A stretch of DNA of 30,315 bases from CAIXMG01 sp964628065 (GCA_964628065.1 CAZVLM010000009.1:1-30315), one strand, 5' to 3'. Numbered from the stretch's first letter, positions 21,594 through 29,025 are shown. The notes: a model not told the origin generated them from the letters alone. A program made the numbers and translations.

Positions 21594-24386
21594 ATGAATC
21601 CATCTGAATCATTTGAATCAGTATTTGAAAATAAAAATATTCAGTTTAAAACCCCTGAAGAAGAAGTGGCGTTTTTGCGCGAGCAATTAAAAATGCGAGA
21701 AGCAGAAATGAGAAACAAGGGAAATGGTGTAGAGGTTAAAAAAGAGGAGCTTGCGAAAAACTTAATCGAGACTTATAAGAATATTCCGACCCAGGAAGTG
21801 CTTCATGCCAAAGCTGTGATGCCGGCGGATCACGTAGAAGGCATTGTTCTAAAACTTAAATCAGAAACCCACGACGATACAACCTCAGAATTGCTGGGTA
21901 TTATGATGGAAAAAGGAATTAAGAACGCACTTGAAGTCGTACGGCAAATGAACAGTCCTCATATCGAGGATGACTTTTATCGATTCCTCGTGCAGTATCT
22001 TGCGGCATATCATGAGATTCCAGGACTTAAAAAAGACACTGAAATGTTCAAGGAAATTGATGTGCGACTTTTCGAAGTGACGCTTCCGCGCCCTGAAGAA
22101 GGAAAAACAAAAAGCTTCAAAGAGCTTACGAATTTAATGGAGCAGTTTTATGCGGGCATGCAGGCGATTGGACCTGCAGACAATCCCGACCGTAACTGGT
22201 ACACCCTTGAAATTGCACTTTCAAACGATAACGACCAAGTTGTTTTCTATGTGTGCGTTCCTCGAAATCGCTCAGATCTATTCGAAAAAGTTGTGCTAGG
22301 ATTGTATGCTGACGCGAAGCTTGAAGAGATTACAAATGACTATAATATCTTCAATGTAACAGGAGGAGCAGCTGGTTCGTACGCAAAAGCGTCAACATCA
22401 GATATGTTGACTATTAAAACATATGATCAATTTGATACCGATCCTATTGATCTGTTGCTTAACACGTTCTCTAAATTGAAAAAAACAGGAGAAGGAGCGT
22501 CTATCCAGTTTACTGTTCGCCCAACAGGAGATAAATATATTAAGGAGTATGGAAAGGTGCTGGATCGGTTGCGAAAAGGGGACAAGTTCAAAGACATTGC
22601 CTACGAAATGGAAAATCCAATTTTGCATGAATTGAAAGGCTTTGGCAAAACAGCTTTATCCCTTTTTTCAGAAGAAAAGAAAAAAGATGATAAAGATGAA
22701 AATCAAGTTAAGTACGTAGATGAGGTTGCAACCACAAGTATCGCCGAAAAATTAAAATCAACGATTATTGAAAGCAATATTCGCATTATTGCATCAGCTG
22801 AAAACCAGGAGCGAGCAGAAAGTATTGTTCGTGACCTTGAGTCGGCGTTTTATCAGTACGGCAATACTGCAGGGAATAGTATTCAGTTTAAGGCAGTACC
22901 CCAGAAAGAGCTCATGGAATTTTTCCATAATTATGCGTACCGCGTAATGACAAAGGATCACCTATTTCATTTAAACTTTCATGAGTTGGCAACCATCTTC
23001 CATTTCCCAGCGTCTACGATCGACTCACCGCATTTGAAACAGTCAAAATCAGGATCAGCGCCTGCGCCGCAGACCATGGGAGACCAGGGAATCCTCTTGG
23101 GATACAACGAATTCCGAGGAAAACTTACGCCTATTCATTTTGCACCAGCAGATCGATTGCGACATTTTTATACTATTGGACAAACCGGAGTGGGTAAGAC
23201 GCAGATGTTTTTAAAGATGATCATCCAGGATATCAATAACGGCGACGGATGCTGCTATATCGACCCGCATGGAACGGACATTCAGGATATTCTTAAGAAT
23301 ATTCCGCCGCATCGCATGGACGACGTGATCTACTTCGATCCTTCGTACGTTGATCGGCCGATGGGACTTAATATGCTTGAATACGATATAACTCGGCCAC
23401 AGCAGAAGTCGCTCGTGATTTCAGAACTCTTGGGAATCTTCGATAAATTGTTCGACATGAAAGCGCAGGGGGGTGCGATGTTTGGGCAGTACTTCCGTAA
23501 CTCGGCGCTCCTCGTGATGTCTGATCCCGAATCAGGAAACACCCTTATGGAAATTACTCGTGTGCTCCAGGATAAAAAATTCCGAGATATGAAAATATCA
23601 AAGTGTAAGGACCCGTTGGTAATTGAATTCTGGAAGGCCGCAGAAAAAACAACAGGAGATCAGGGGCTTGAAAACTTTGTTCCATACATTTCAGGAAAGT
23701 TTGACGACTTCATTTCTAACGACTTCATGCGACCGATTGTGCTACAGGAAAAGTCCGCGTTTAATTTCCGTGAGGTGATGGATAATAAAAAGATTCTCTT
23801 GGTAAATCTTTCAAAGGGGTTGCTGGGAGAGAAAAATGCGAACCTGCTAGGACTTATCATGATTGGAAAACTTCAAATGGCGGCAATGTCACGAGCCGAC
23901 TCTCCGAATCTTAGTCAGTTCCCGCCGTTCTACGTATATATGGATGAATTCCAGAACATAGTAACAGATTCGATTGCGGCCATTCTTTCGGAGGCGCGAA
24001 AGTACAAATTGTCTTTGAACATGACGCACCAATACTTGGGACAATTGCGCGAGGACATCAAGGGTGCTGTATTTGGAAACGTTGGATCGATGGCCTTCTT
24101 CCGTATCAACGACGAGGATGCGAAATTTGTTGAACCCCGTATTAAGCCGCAGTTCACGAAGGATGATATTTTGAAACTTGATAATGCTCAAGCAATTACC
24201 ACCATGCTGGTAGACGGACGGCCGGCCGCGTCATTTAACATGAATACCATCTATGATGGATATGCGCCGAAAGGAAACCCTGACCAGCTTGATGCAGTCA
24301 AACAACTGTCATACTTAAAATATGGTCGCGACAGAGCTGAAATTGAACAGGAAATCTTGAATAAGTTTAAGGTAAACCAATTGTAA
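21594..24386 (+). CDS. TraD/VirD4-type coupling-protein ATPase
   Basis: The protein has 930 residues from ATG 21594; TATACT (21580-21585) ends 8 bases upstream. A charged coiled-coil N-terminus (EEEVAFLREQLKMREAEMRN) is followed by a roughly 480-residue region without recognised motifs, probably the accessory domain seen in CPR relatives. The motor has Walker A GQTGVGKTQ at about 529-537, CCYIDPHGTDIQDIL, YFDPSYVDRPMGLNML, and Walker B FYVYMDEFQ at about 779-787, then the TraM-recognition-like region SEARKYKLSLNMTHQYLGQL. No membrane helix precedes the motor, unlike classical VirD4. Such proteins pump DNA or drive pilus/secretion systems. No other type IV secretion genes are nearby, so the role (DNA transfer, uptake or segregation) is open. 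Confidence 0.85.
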   Translation: MNPSESFESVFENKNIQFKTPEEEVAFLREQLKMREAEMRNKGNGVEVKKEELAKNLIETYKNIPTQEVLHAKAVMPADHVEGIVLKLKSETHDDTTSELLGIMMEKGIKNALEVVRQMNSPHIEDDFYRFLVQYLAAYHEIPGLKKDTEMFKEIDVRLFEVTLPRPEEGKTKSFKELTNLMEQFYAGMQAIGPADNPDRNWYTLEIALSNDNDQVVFYVCVPRNRSDLFEKVVLGLYADAKLEEITNDYNIFNVTGGAAGSYAKASTSDMLTIKTYDQFDTDPIDLLLNTFSKLKKTGEGASIQFTVRPTGDKYIKEYGKVLDRLRKGDKFKDIAYEMENPILHELKGFGKTALSLFSEEKKKDDKDENQVKYVDEVATTSIAEKLKSTIIESNIRIIASAENQERAESIVRDLESAFYQYGNTAGNSIQFKAVPQKELMEFFHNYAYRVMTKDHLFHLNFHELATIFHFPASTIDSPHLKQSKSGSAPAPQTMGDQGILLGYNEFRGKLTPIHFAPADRLRHFYTIGQTGVGKTQMFLKMIIQDINNGDGCCYIDPHGTDIQDILKNIPPHRMDDVIYFDPSYVDRPMGLNMLEYDITRPQQKSLVISELLGIFDKLFDMKAQGGAMFGQYFRNSALLVMSDPESGNTLMEITRVLQDKKFRDMKISKCKDPLVIEFWKAAEKTTGDQGLENFVPYISGKFDDFISNDFMRPIVLQEKSAFNFREVMDNKKILLVNLSKGLLGEKNANLLGLIMIGKLQMAAMSRADSPNLSQFPPFYVYMDEFQNIVTDSIAAILSEARKYKLSLNMTHQYLGQLREDIKGAVFGNVGSMAFFRINDEDAKFVEPRIKPQFTKDDILKLDNAQAITTMLVDGRPAASFNMNTIYDGYAPKGNPDQLDAVKQLSYLKYGRDRAEIEQEILNKFKVNQL

Positions 24387-24391
24387 ATGGT

Positions 24392-24420
24392 AACAAAAGC
24401 GCCGAAAAGGTGCTTTTGTT
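24392..24420 (+). terminator. Intrinsic terminator abutting the next promoter
   Basis: A 12-bp stem AACAAAAGCGCC / GGTGCTTTTGTT (one G-U pair), loop GAAAA. Its end runs into TGC-TAAAAT (hexamer 24425-24430), the extended -10 of the next gene. Confidence 0.85.
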
Positions 24421-24436
24421 ATGCTAAAATACAATA

Positions 24437-25573
24437 ATGAAAATCATGAAAAAACTATTACTTGGGGTAGTACTGCTTGGTGGTATTGCAGGAGTGGTCT
24501 CAGCTCAAGAGCTTGTTACTAGTAAAGAAGAACTGGTACCTGCGCGAGTCGTAGAAATCACAAGTGAGAGAATGGAAACACTTCCAACGTCGGATGCTGA
24601 ATTTCTCGTGCAAACAATGAAGGTTAAAATACTCAAAGGTTCACAAAAGGGAGACACTGTTCAATTGGATAATGATTACGCAAAAATGAAGGAAGGATCA
24701 CGACTTATCTTGCGGGTGACAAACACTACAGACGGTAGGGTGGTATACGGAGTGTCTGACTTTGAGCGTCGCCCGCCAATGATGGTATTTTTCGTACTAT
24801 TTGTATTGTTAGTGATAGGGTTTGGAAAAATGCAGGGAGTAAGATCGCTTGTGTCTTTGGGGGTAAGCATCCTTATTATTTTCTTTGTGCTCATTCCGCT
24901 TTTATTGAAAGGGTATTCTCCTGTTTTGGTAAGTACAGGAGTTTCTGCGATAATATTATTCTTTGCAATTTTCTTTACCCATGGATTTAATCGTAAATCA
25001 TTGATTGCCTTTTCGGGAACAGTGGGAGCGGTGGTTATTACCGGTCTTTTGGCATGGCTTGCCACTGGGATGACACACATGACAGGATTTGCATCGCATG
25101 AGGCTGTTTATCTGAATTTTAATACGGGTGGAACGCTTGATTTCGTGGGGCTTTACCTGGCAAGTATTATGATCGGAATGCTCGGAGTGCTCGACGATAT
25201 TTCAATTACACAGGTTGCGGTCGTCCGCGAGCTGTACGGAGTTGCTTCGCATCTTTCGAAAGCTGAAATATTCTCAAGTGCGATCCGTGTAGGAAAGGAG
25301 CATGTGGGCGCATTAGTAAACACATTGGTGTTGGCATATGTTGGCGTTGCGCTCCCTTCAGTTCTATATTTTGCCACCTCGAGTGCAGGAATAGGGCATT
25401 TAATTAATATGGAGTTATTTGCTTCGGAAATCATGCGAACGATTCTTGGCTCAATTGGTCTTATTTTGACGGTTCCGATCACGACAATTCTTGCTGTTAT
25501 TTTCATGCGCGACTTCAAGGGAAAGAAGATGACGGTCGACGAACTGGAGCATGGGCATAGTCATACTCATTAA
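24437..25573 (+). CDS. YibE/F family membrane protein
   Basis: The protein has 378 residues. A signal peptide (KKLLLGVVLLGGIAGVVSA-Q) leads to a small beta-rich outer domain (about 30-115, with VKILKGSQKGDTVQLDNDY). Then come about seven membrane helices of the YibE/F family with the conserved ASHEAVYLNF and IMIGMLGVLDDISITQVAVV and ELYGVASHL. The C-terminus is histidine-rich (HGHSHTH), a possible metal-binding tail. The family is of unknown function, widespread, and sometimes linked to secretion or ion handling. TAAAAT ends 6 bases before the ATG at 24437; an ATG three codons later is an alternative. A terminator follows. Confidence 0.9.
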   Translation: MKIMKKLLLGVVLLGGIAGVVSAQELVTSKEELVPARVVEITSERMETLPTSDAEFLVQTMKVKILKGSQKGDTVQLDNDYAKMKEGSRLILRVTNTTDGRVVYGVSDFERRPPMMVFFVLFVLLVIGFGKMQGVRSLVSLGVSILIIFFVLIPLLLKGYSPVLVSTGVSAIILFFAIFFTHGFNRKSLIAFSGTVGAVVITGLLAWLATGMTHMTGFASHEAVYLNFNTGGTLDFVGLYLASIMIGMLGVLDDISITQVAVVRELYGVASHLSKAEIFSSAIRVGKEHVGALVNTLVLAYVGVALPSVLYFATSSAGIGHLINMELFASEIMRTILGSIGLILTVPITTILAVIFMRDFKGKKMTVDELEHGHSHTH

Positions 25574-25577
25574 GAAG

Positions 25578-25600
25578 ACAGCCGAACGGGCTGTTTTCTT
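25578..25600. terminator. Intrinsic terminator
   Basis: ACAGCC-GAACG-GGCTGT stem followed by TTTCTTTT, after the YibE/F gene. It may also stop the minus-strand RNA. Confidence 0.75.
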
Positions 25601-25614
25601 TTACTTAAAATAGT

Positions 25615-25720
25615 TCAAAACAAAAAGCCCTGAAATCAGAACTTCTTGCCGTAAGTCCCATCCTACCCCTTTCGGGAAGGCCTATCATTGCAAGACGCTT
25701 GTCAGATGGGCAACTCGGTA
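25615..25720 (-). ncRNA. Candidate structured small RNA with three-way junction
   Basis: Read on the minus strand: a closing stem GCCCATC/GATGGGA-like (CCCATC at 25714-25700 region with GATGGG) encloses two hairpins, CAAG-cgt-CTTG and CCTTCCC-GAAA-GGGG-t-AGG, the latter capped by a GNRA tetraloop. The tetraloop and a G-U pair form only on this strand, which fixes the orientation. Downstream the strand runs into CAGGGC followed by TTTTTG. A strong promoter lies immediately upstream. No open frame of note. No known family was recognised. Confidence 0.5.
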
Positions 25721-25725
25721 GCGAA

Positions 25726-25752
25726 AGTATAGCACAAGTGTTTTCTTGTGCA
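25726..25752 (-). promoter_or_regulatory. Minus-strand promoter with operator-like palindrome
   Basis: On the minus strand: TTGCAC, 16 bases, TGC-TATACT (hexamer 25731-25726). A perfect 7-bp inverted repeat GCACAAG-N6-CTTGTGC (25732-25751) lies between and overlaps the -35, a typical repressor operator position. Confidence 0.55.
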
Positions 25753-25779
25753 AGAAATGACCTTTATTGTTTCTTTAGA

Positions 25780-25817
25780 TTTCCTTACGTGTTTCTTGAT
25801 TTATTGCATGCGATGAT
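25780..25817 (+). promoter_or_regulatory. Shared leaderless promoter block, weaker copy C
   Basis: TTTCCTTACG (25780-25789), two bases, TTTCTTGATT (25792-25801), ten bases, GATGAT (25812-25817), then 8 bases to the ATG. Similar to copies A and B with less identity. Confidence 0.35.
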
Positions 25818-25825
25818 AAGAGCCG

Positions 25826-26344
25826 ATGATTTATATTTTTATCGACGAATCAGGAGATTTTGGAGAAATGTATGAGATTGGCTCTTCAGTGGACTTTGCT
25901 ATGGCTGCCTGTGTTTGTCATGCGGAAAATCTTGAAGATGTAAGTTGGAAGATAAAAAAGTTCTGCTTTAAACTTAGAAAAAAGGAGTTAAAATTTTCAA
26001 AAATGTCATCTAGGGAAGTCTCTCAGACAAAGAATTTTCTTAAGGATTTAGAAATTGAAAGTTTCTCCGTATGTATTAAAAAGACAAGGCGCTATTACGG
26101 AGAAGGTCTACTAAGACGAGTCTTTCAAGAACTCATTTCAAATATTTCCATTGATGAGAATCAGAAAATTAAAGTTTTCATCGACGGCTCTGAAAATACT
26201 TACTTCAGAAAACTATATGAGCCTATTGTTAGAAAAAAGTTCTCCAGGGTGGTTTTGAAATTCGCTAACAGCATGAAGACTCCTATGATCCAGGCTGCCG
26301 ATTTCTATGCTGGACAAGCAAGGAAAGCAAATAAAGGAAACTGA
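25826..26344 (+). CDS. DUF3800 protein
   Basis: The protein has 172 residues. DUF3800 marks: the N-terminal IFIDESGDFG, the middle KVFIDGSENTYFRK and the end SMKTPMIQAADFYAGQARKA, which supply the acidic residues of an RNase H-like fold. The family is found in phages, mobile elements and defence neighbourhoods; biochemical function is unsettled. It is short for the family (usually about 200-250), with the central helical region reduced. The promoter resembles those of the two toxin-type genes. Codon use (AGA/AGG arginine) is of the accessory type. Confidence 0.87.
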   Translation: MIYIFIDESGDFGEMYEIGSSVDFAMAACVCHAENLEDVSWKIKKFCFKLRKKELKFSKMSSREVSQTKNFLKDLEIESFSVCIKKTRRYYGEGLLRRVFQELISNISIDENQKIKVFIDGSENTYFRKLYEPIVRKKFSRVVLKFANSMKTPMIQAADFYAGQARKANKGN

Positions 26345-26383
26345 ATCTTTTACTTAAAATAAATTTCCTGTATGATAAGTCTC

Positions 26384-26812
26384 ATGAAATCACAAGACAC
26401 GGCGTATAAGTTAGATGTTAAGAAGTCCGCAGCAGGACTTGGCCTGTTTGCAGGCGAACCAATCAAGAAAGGCGTAAAGGTTATTGAATACATCGGAGAA
26501 AAAGTAACCGTAGACGAAGCGAACAAGCGGGGAGGGATGTATCTTTTCGAAATTAATTCTCGATGGACGATCGACGGTAAATCTCGAAAGAATACGGCTC
26601 GATATATTAATCACGCCTGCGGTTCGTCGGCGAACTGTGAGGCTGAAATCAAAAATGGTCGCATCTGGATTCTTTCTAAGAAGAATATCGCGGAAGGGGA
26701 AGAGCTATTTTACGATTACGGTATTGAAATGTTCGATGAGTTTATCCGCCCGCATGGCTGCATTTGCGCCAATTGCGCAAAAGGGAAAGGTTTGACTTCC
26801 AAGAAAAAATAA
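26384..26812 (+). CDS. SET-domain protein (putative lysine methyltransferase)
   Basis: The protein has 142 residues from the ATG at 26384; TATGAT (26371-26376) ends 7 bases upstream and includes the ATG of the longer frame, so the shorter start is preferred. All core SET motifs are present: GLGLFA (18-23), EYIGE (35-39), the NTARYINHACGSSANCEAEI stretch (70-89) with NHxC for SAM binding, and GEELFYDYG (105-113) with the catalytic tyrosines. A post-SET-like CICANC follows at 126-131. It would use SAM to methylate lysine of a protein. The next genes are secE, nusG and L11. Its stop codon lies in the outer stem of the secE leader structure, and the secE promoter sits in its last codons. Confidence 0.9.
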   Translation: MKSQDTAYKLDVKKSAAGLGLFAGEPIKKGVKVIEYIGEKVTVDEANKRGGMYLFEINSRWTIDGKSRKNTARYINHACGSSANCEAEIKNGRIWILSKKNIAEGEELFYDYGIEMFDEFIRPHGCICANCAKGKGLTSKKK

Positions 26813-26820
26813 GCTATTCT
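26792..26820 (+). promoter_or_regulatory. Promoter of secE-nusG
   Basis: TTGACT (26792-26797), exactly 17 bases, TATTCT (26815-26820), start near 26827. It overlaps the end of the SET gene. Confidence 0.65.
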
Positions 26821-26865
26821 ATTTTTATGAAGCCCCGCAAGGGCTTTTAAAAAAGCTTATTTTTT
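26804..26865 (+). promoter_or_regulatory. Nested hairpins around the secE promoter and leader
   Basis: Outer inverted repeat AAAAAATAAGCT (26804-26815) / AGCTTATTTTTT (26854-26865), 12 perfect pairs with a T-run. Inner hairpin AAGCCC-CGCAA-GGGCTT-TT (26830-26847). For transcripts from upstream the outer stem acts as terminator; for transcripts starting at about 26827 only the inner one can form, at the very 5' end. Confidence 0.65.
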
Positions 26866-26895
26866 AACTTATTTAAACTTGCTTTTACACTTATT

Positions 26896-27069
26896 ATGAA
26901 ATCATTTTTTACAGGACTTACGACAGAATTTTCAAAGATTGTCTGGCCATCTGCCGGAGAAGCTTTTGGATTGGCAGGAATCGTTATTGCAATCGCCCTT
27001 TTGGTCGGATATTACTTAGGCTTACTTGATGCTATTTTTGCCGCAATTTTGAAGGCAATCATCGGCTAA
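26896..27069 (+). CDS. secE: Protein translocase subunit SecE
   Basis: The protein has 57 residues, too short for many gene callers. It reads MKSFFTGLTTEFSKIVWPSA and then one membrane helix (LAGIVIAIALLVGYYLGLLD). The K-I-V-W-P-S motif in the amphipathic helix is the SecE hallmark. It clamps the SecY channel (secY is at 15736). NusG follows after 9 bases, the classic secE-nusG pair. Confidence 0.93.
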   Translation: MKSFFTGLTTEFSKIVWPSAGEAFGLAGIVIAIALLVGYYLGLLDAIFAAILKAIIG

Positions 27070-27078
27070 TTATTATCT

Positions 27079-27621
27079 ATGGCACGACAAGAACTCCAGG
27101 ACCGTCATTGGTATGCGATTCATACGTATGCCGGATATGAAAACGCAGTAGAGCGAAACTTGAAACAGCGAGTGGAATCACTCGGAATGCAGGACAAGAT
27201 CTTCAACGTACTTGTTCCTACAGAAAAAGTAGTTAAGGTAAAGAACGGAAAGCGACAGGAGGTGGATGAAAAATTCTATCCAGGATACGTCCTGGTGGAC
27301 ATGATCGTAACGGACGATTCGTGGTACGTAGTGCGAAACACTCCGCGAGTAACGGGATTCGTAGGAGCGGGAACAACGCCAGTGCCGATGTCTCAGGCTG
27401 AAATTGATGCCATCATGGGACGCATGAGTAAGAACGATATGAAGCACACCATTCAGGTGGCAGCAGGCGATCTTATCATCGTAAACGAAGGTCCATTCAA
27501 GGATTTCGAAGGAACGGTTTCAGAAGTCGATACAGAACGAGGAAAGGTAAAAGTCCTCGTCAACATGTTCGGGCGAGAAACGCCCTTCGAGCTTGATTTC
27601 GCGCAGGTAAGGAAGATGTAA
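27079..27621 (+). CDS. nusG: Transcription termination/antitermination protein NusG
   Basis: The protein has 180 residues. The NGN domain starts RHWYAIHTYAGYENAVERNL, with FYPGYVLVDM and WYVVRNTPRVTGFVG; the KOW domain is GDLIIVNEGPFKDFEGTVSE followed by VDTERGKVKVLVNMFGRETP. It binds RNA polymerase and couples it to Rho or to ribosomes. Length and order are standard. It is followed by a terminator rather than directly by L11. Confidence 0.96.
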   Translation: MARQELQDRHWYAIHTYAGYENAVERNLKQRVESLGMQDKIFNVLVPTEKVVKVKNGKRQEVDEKFYPGYVLVDMIVTDDSWYVVRNTPRVTGFVGAGTTPVPMSQAEIDAIMGRMSKNDMKHTIQVAAGDLIIVNEGPFKDFEGTVSEVDTERGKVKVLVNMFGRETPFELDFAQVRKM

Positions 27622-27626
27622 TCGAT

Positions 27627-27654
27627 AAAAGTAACTCTTGATGGGTTACTTTTT
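27627..27654 (+). terminator. Intrinsic terminator after nusG
   Basis: A perfect 9-bp stem AAAAGTAAC / GTTACTTTT with a 9-base loop and a T-run. Confidence 0.85.
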
Positions 27655-27689
27655 ATATGCTATATAAGTGGTGAATTAAAACTTGAATA

Positions 27690-27923
27690 ATGAAAAAAAT
27701 AGTATTAGTAATATTAAGTTTTTGCATATTAAGTTCGTGCAAAATCTCTGTCTCAGCAAAAATACTGGAAGATGAAAAATATGTAACAGCCGACCGGGTA
27801 TTTGCTTCCGCGGGAAAAGGTAACTACTATGATGTGTGGCTCGCAAGAGATACAAGCGATAATTTTCACCTTTTCTACTATTTTATGGATAGTGACTCGA
27901 TGGTTGAGAAAACAAATTTTTAA
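27690..27923 (+). CDS. Small putative lipoprotein, 77 aa
   Basis: The N-terminus KKIVLVILSFCILSSCKI is a signal peptide with lipobox LSSC (cysteine at about residue 17). The mature part is short, about 60 residues, with aromatic residues (NYYDVWLARDTSDNFHLFYY) and a stop right after KTNF. It is not recognised. It interrupts the usual nusG-rplK neighbourhood, follows a terminator and lies 17 bases from a scaffold gap, so it may be a truncated gene or belong to a wrongly joined contig end. The AT-rich lead has no Shine-Dalgarno. Confidence 0.55.
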   Translation: MKKIVLVILSFCILSSCKISVSAKILEDEKYVTADRVFASAGKGNYYDVWLARDTSDNFHLFYYFMDSDSMVEKTNF

Positions 27924-27940
27924 TATTTTAAGGGCCCTGC

Positions 27941-28040
27941 NNNNNNNNNNNNNNNNNNNNNNNNNNNNNNNNNNNNNNNNNNNNNNNNNNNNNNNNNNNN
28001 NNNNNNNNNNNNNNNNNNNNNNNNNNNNNNNNNNNNNNNN
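27941..28040. other. Scaffold gap, 100 N of unknown true size
   Basis: Exactly 100 N. The flanking ends show no overlap with each other, so the real distance is unknown. The promoter and any leader of rplK fall here. Confidence 0.95.
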
Positions 28041-28042
28041 TT

Positions 28043-28465
28043 ATGGCAAAGAAACTAATGAAAGCCCTTAAGCTCCAGATTCCTGGAGGTAAGGCAACTC
28101 CTGCTCCACCACTTGGACCAGTACTTGGACAGGCTGGAGTAAACATCGGAGAATTCGTAAACCAGTTCAACGCGGCAACGCGAGAAAACATGGGAGAAAT
28201 GGTATCCGTTGCAATGAACGTATACGACGACCGATCATTCGAGTTCGTTATCAAAACTCCTCCAACATCAGCGCTTCTTAAGAAGTACGCGAAGGTTGCA
28301 AAGGGTTCTGGAACAAACGCGAAAGTGAAAGCGGGATCAATTACAAAAGCTCAGCTTGAAGAAATTGCCGCTATCAAACTTCCTGACTTGAACGCGCGAG
28401 ACATCGAAGCTGCCAAGAAAATCGTTGCAGGTTCTGCACGATCAATGGGAATCGACATTAAATAA
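28043..28465 (+). CDS. rplK: Ribosomal protein L11 (uL11)
   Basis: The protein has 140 residues, with KALKLQIPGGKATPAPPLGP and LGQAGVNIGEFVNQFNAAT in the N-terminal domain and the rRNA-binding C-terminal domain ending AAKKIVAGSARSMGIDIK. It forms the GTPase-associated centre with 23S rRNA. The start is only two bases after the gap. L1 (rplA) normally follows; here a terminator and a convergent folA follow, as in those Parcubacteria that lack L1. Confidence 0.96.
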   Translation: MAKKLMKALKLQIPGGKATPAPPLGPVLGQAGVNIGEFVNQFNAATRENMGEMVSVAMNVYDDRSFEFVIKTPPTSALLKKYAKVAKGSGTNAKVKAGSITKAQLEEIAAIKLPDLNARDIEAAKKIVAGSARSMGIDIK

Positions 28466-28473
28466 GTGTCAGC

Positions 28474-28506
28474 AAAAAAGCCTCCCTAATAATTGAGAGG
28501 CTTTTT
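28474..28506. terminator. Bidirectional terminator between rplK and folA
   Basis: A perfect 10-bp stem AAAAAGCCTC / GAGGCTTTTT with a 12-base loop; A-run and T-run on both sides. Confidence 0.92.
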
Positions 28507-28512
28507 GTTTGG

Positions 28513-29025
28513 TTATTTTCTTTCGTAAAGTTTGATAACATAGCCGGCGCCTTCCTGCAAAACTTCCTTCATTTCGAATTGATTCTTAAAATCGGGGAAG
28601 AAGCGGTCAGCTTCTTTTTCGTAAGGGGTTTCTGTTATGTAAAGTCTTTGGCATTCATGCAAAAGGGCTTTATAAATTTCAGCTCCTCCTCCGATCCAGA
28701 TATTCTCAAAGTATTCTTTTGCGAATCCTAGTGCTTTTTCAGGACTATCAAAACCATACGTTCCAGGACACTCGGCCATAATTTGAAGCCAGTTTTTGCT
28801 TACAATAATGTTTGTGCGATCAGGAAGTGGTTTGAATTTTTTAGGTATAGAGTCCAAGGTAGCTCGTCCCATAATGATGGCATTTTTATCCCTACCTCCC
28901 ACGGTGGTAATCTCCGTAAAAAATTGCATGTCTTCAGGAAGTCTGGAAAGGAGCTTGCCCTGGAAGCCTATACCGCGGTCGGGTAGCTGCATCCTTGCGA
29001 TGGCTGATATTATTTGGTTGTTCAT
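28513..29025 (-). CDS. folA: Dihydrofolate reductase
   Basis: The protein has 170 residues. It begins with IISAIARMQLPDRGIGFQGK, has RLPEDMQFF with the catalytic acidic residue, NAIIMGRATLDSIP for NADPH binding, DRTNIIVSKN, and IWIGGGAEIYKALL, all DHFR marks. The usual L-P-W before the catalytic helix reads L-L-S, so the conserved tryptophan (W22 in E. coli) is absent. On the minus strand TAAACT ends 7 bases before the ATG. It is divergent from thyA; the two enzymes regenerate tetrahydrofolate and make dTMP. Confidence 0.92.
   Translation of the reverse strand: MNNQIISAIARMQLPDRGIGFQGKLLSRLPEDMQFFTEITTVGGRDKNAIIMGRATLDSIPKKFKPLPDRTNIIVSKNWLQIMAECPGTYGFDSPEKALGFAKEYFENIWIGGGAEIYKALLHECQRLYITETPYEKEADRFFPDFKNQFEMKEVLQEGAGYVIKLYERK

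Noticed and set aside
24676..25518. Minus-strand frames opposite the YibE/F gene
   Set aside because: They mirror a clear membrane-protein gene and consist of composition-biased sequence without family features.
27802..28071. A plus-strand frame running through the second gap
   Set aside because: It only exists because N is translated; it joins the lipoprotein region to L11 in a wrong frame.
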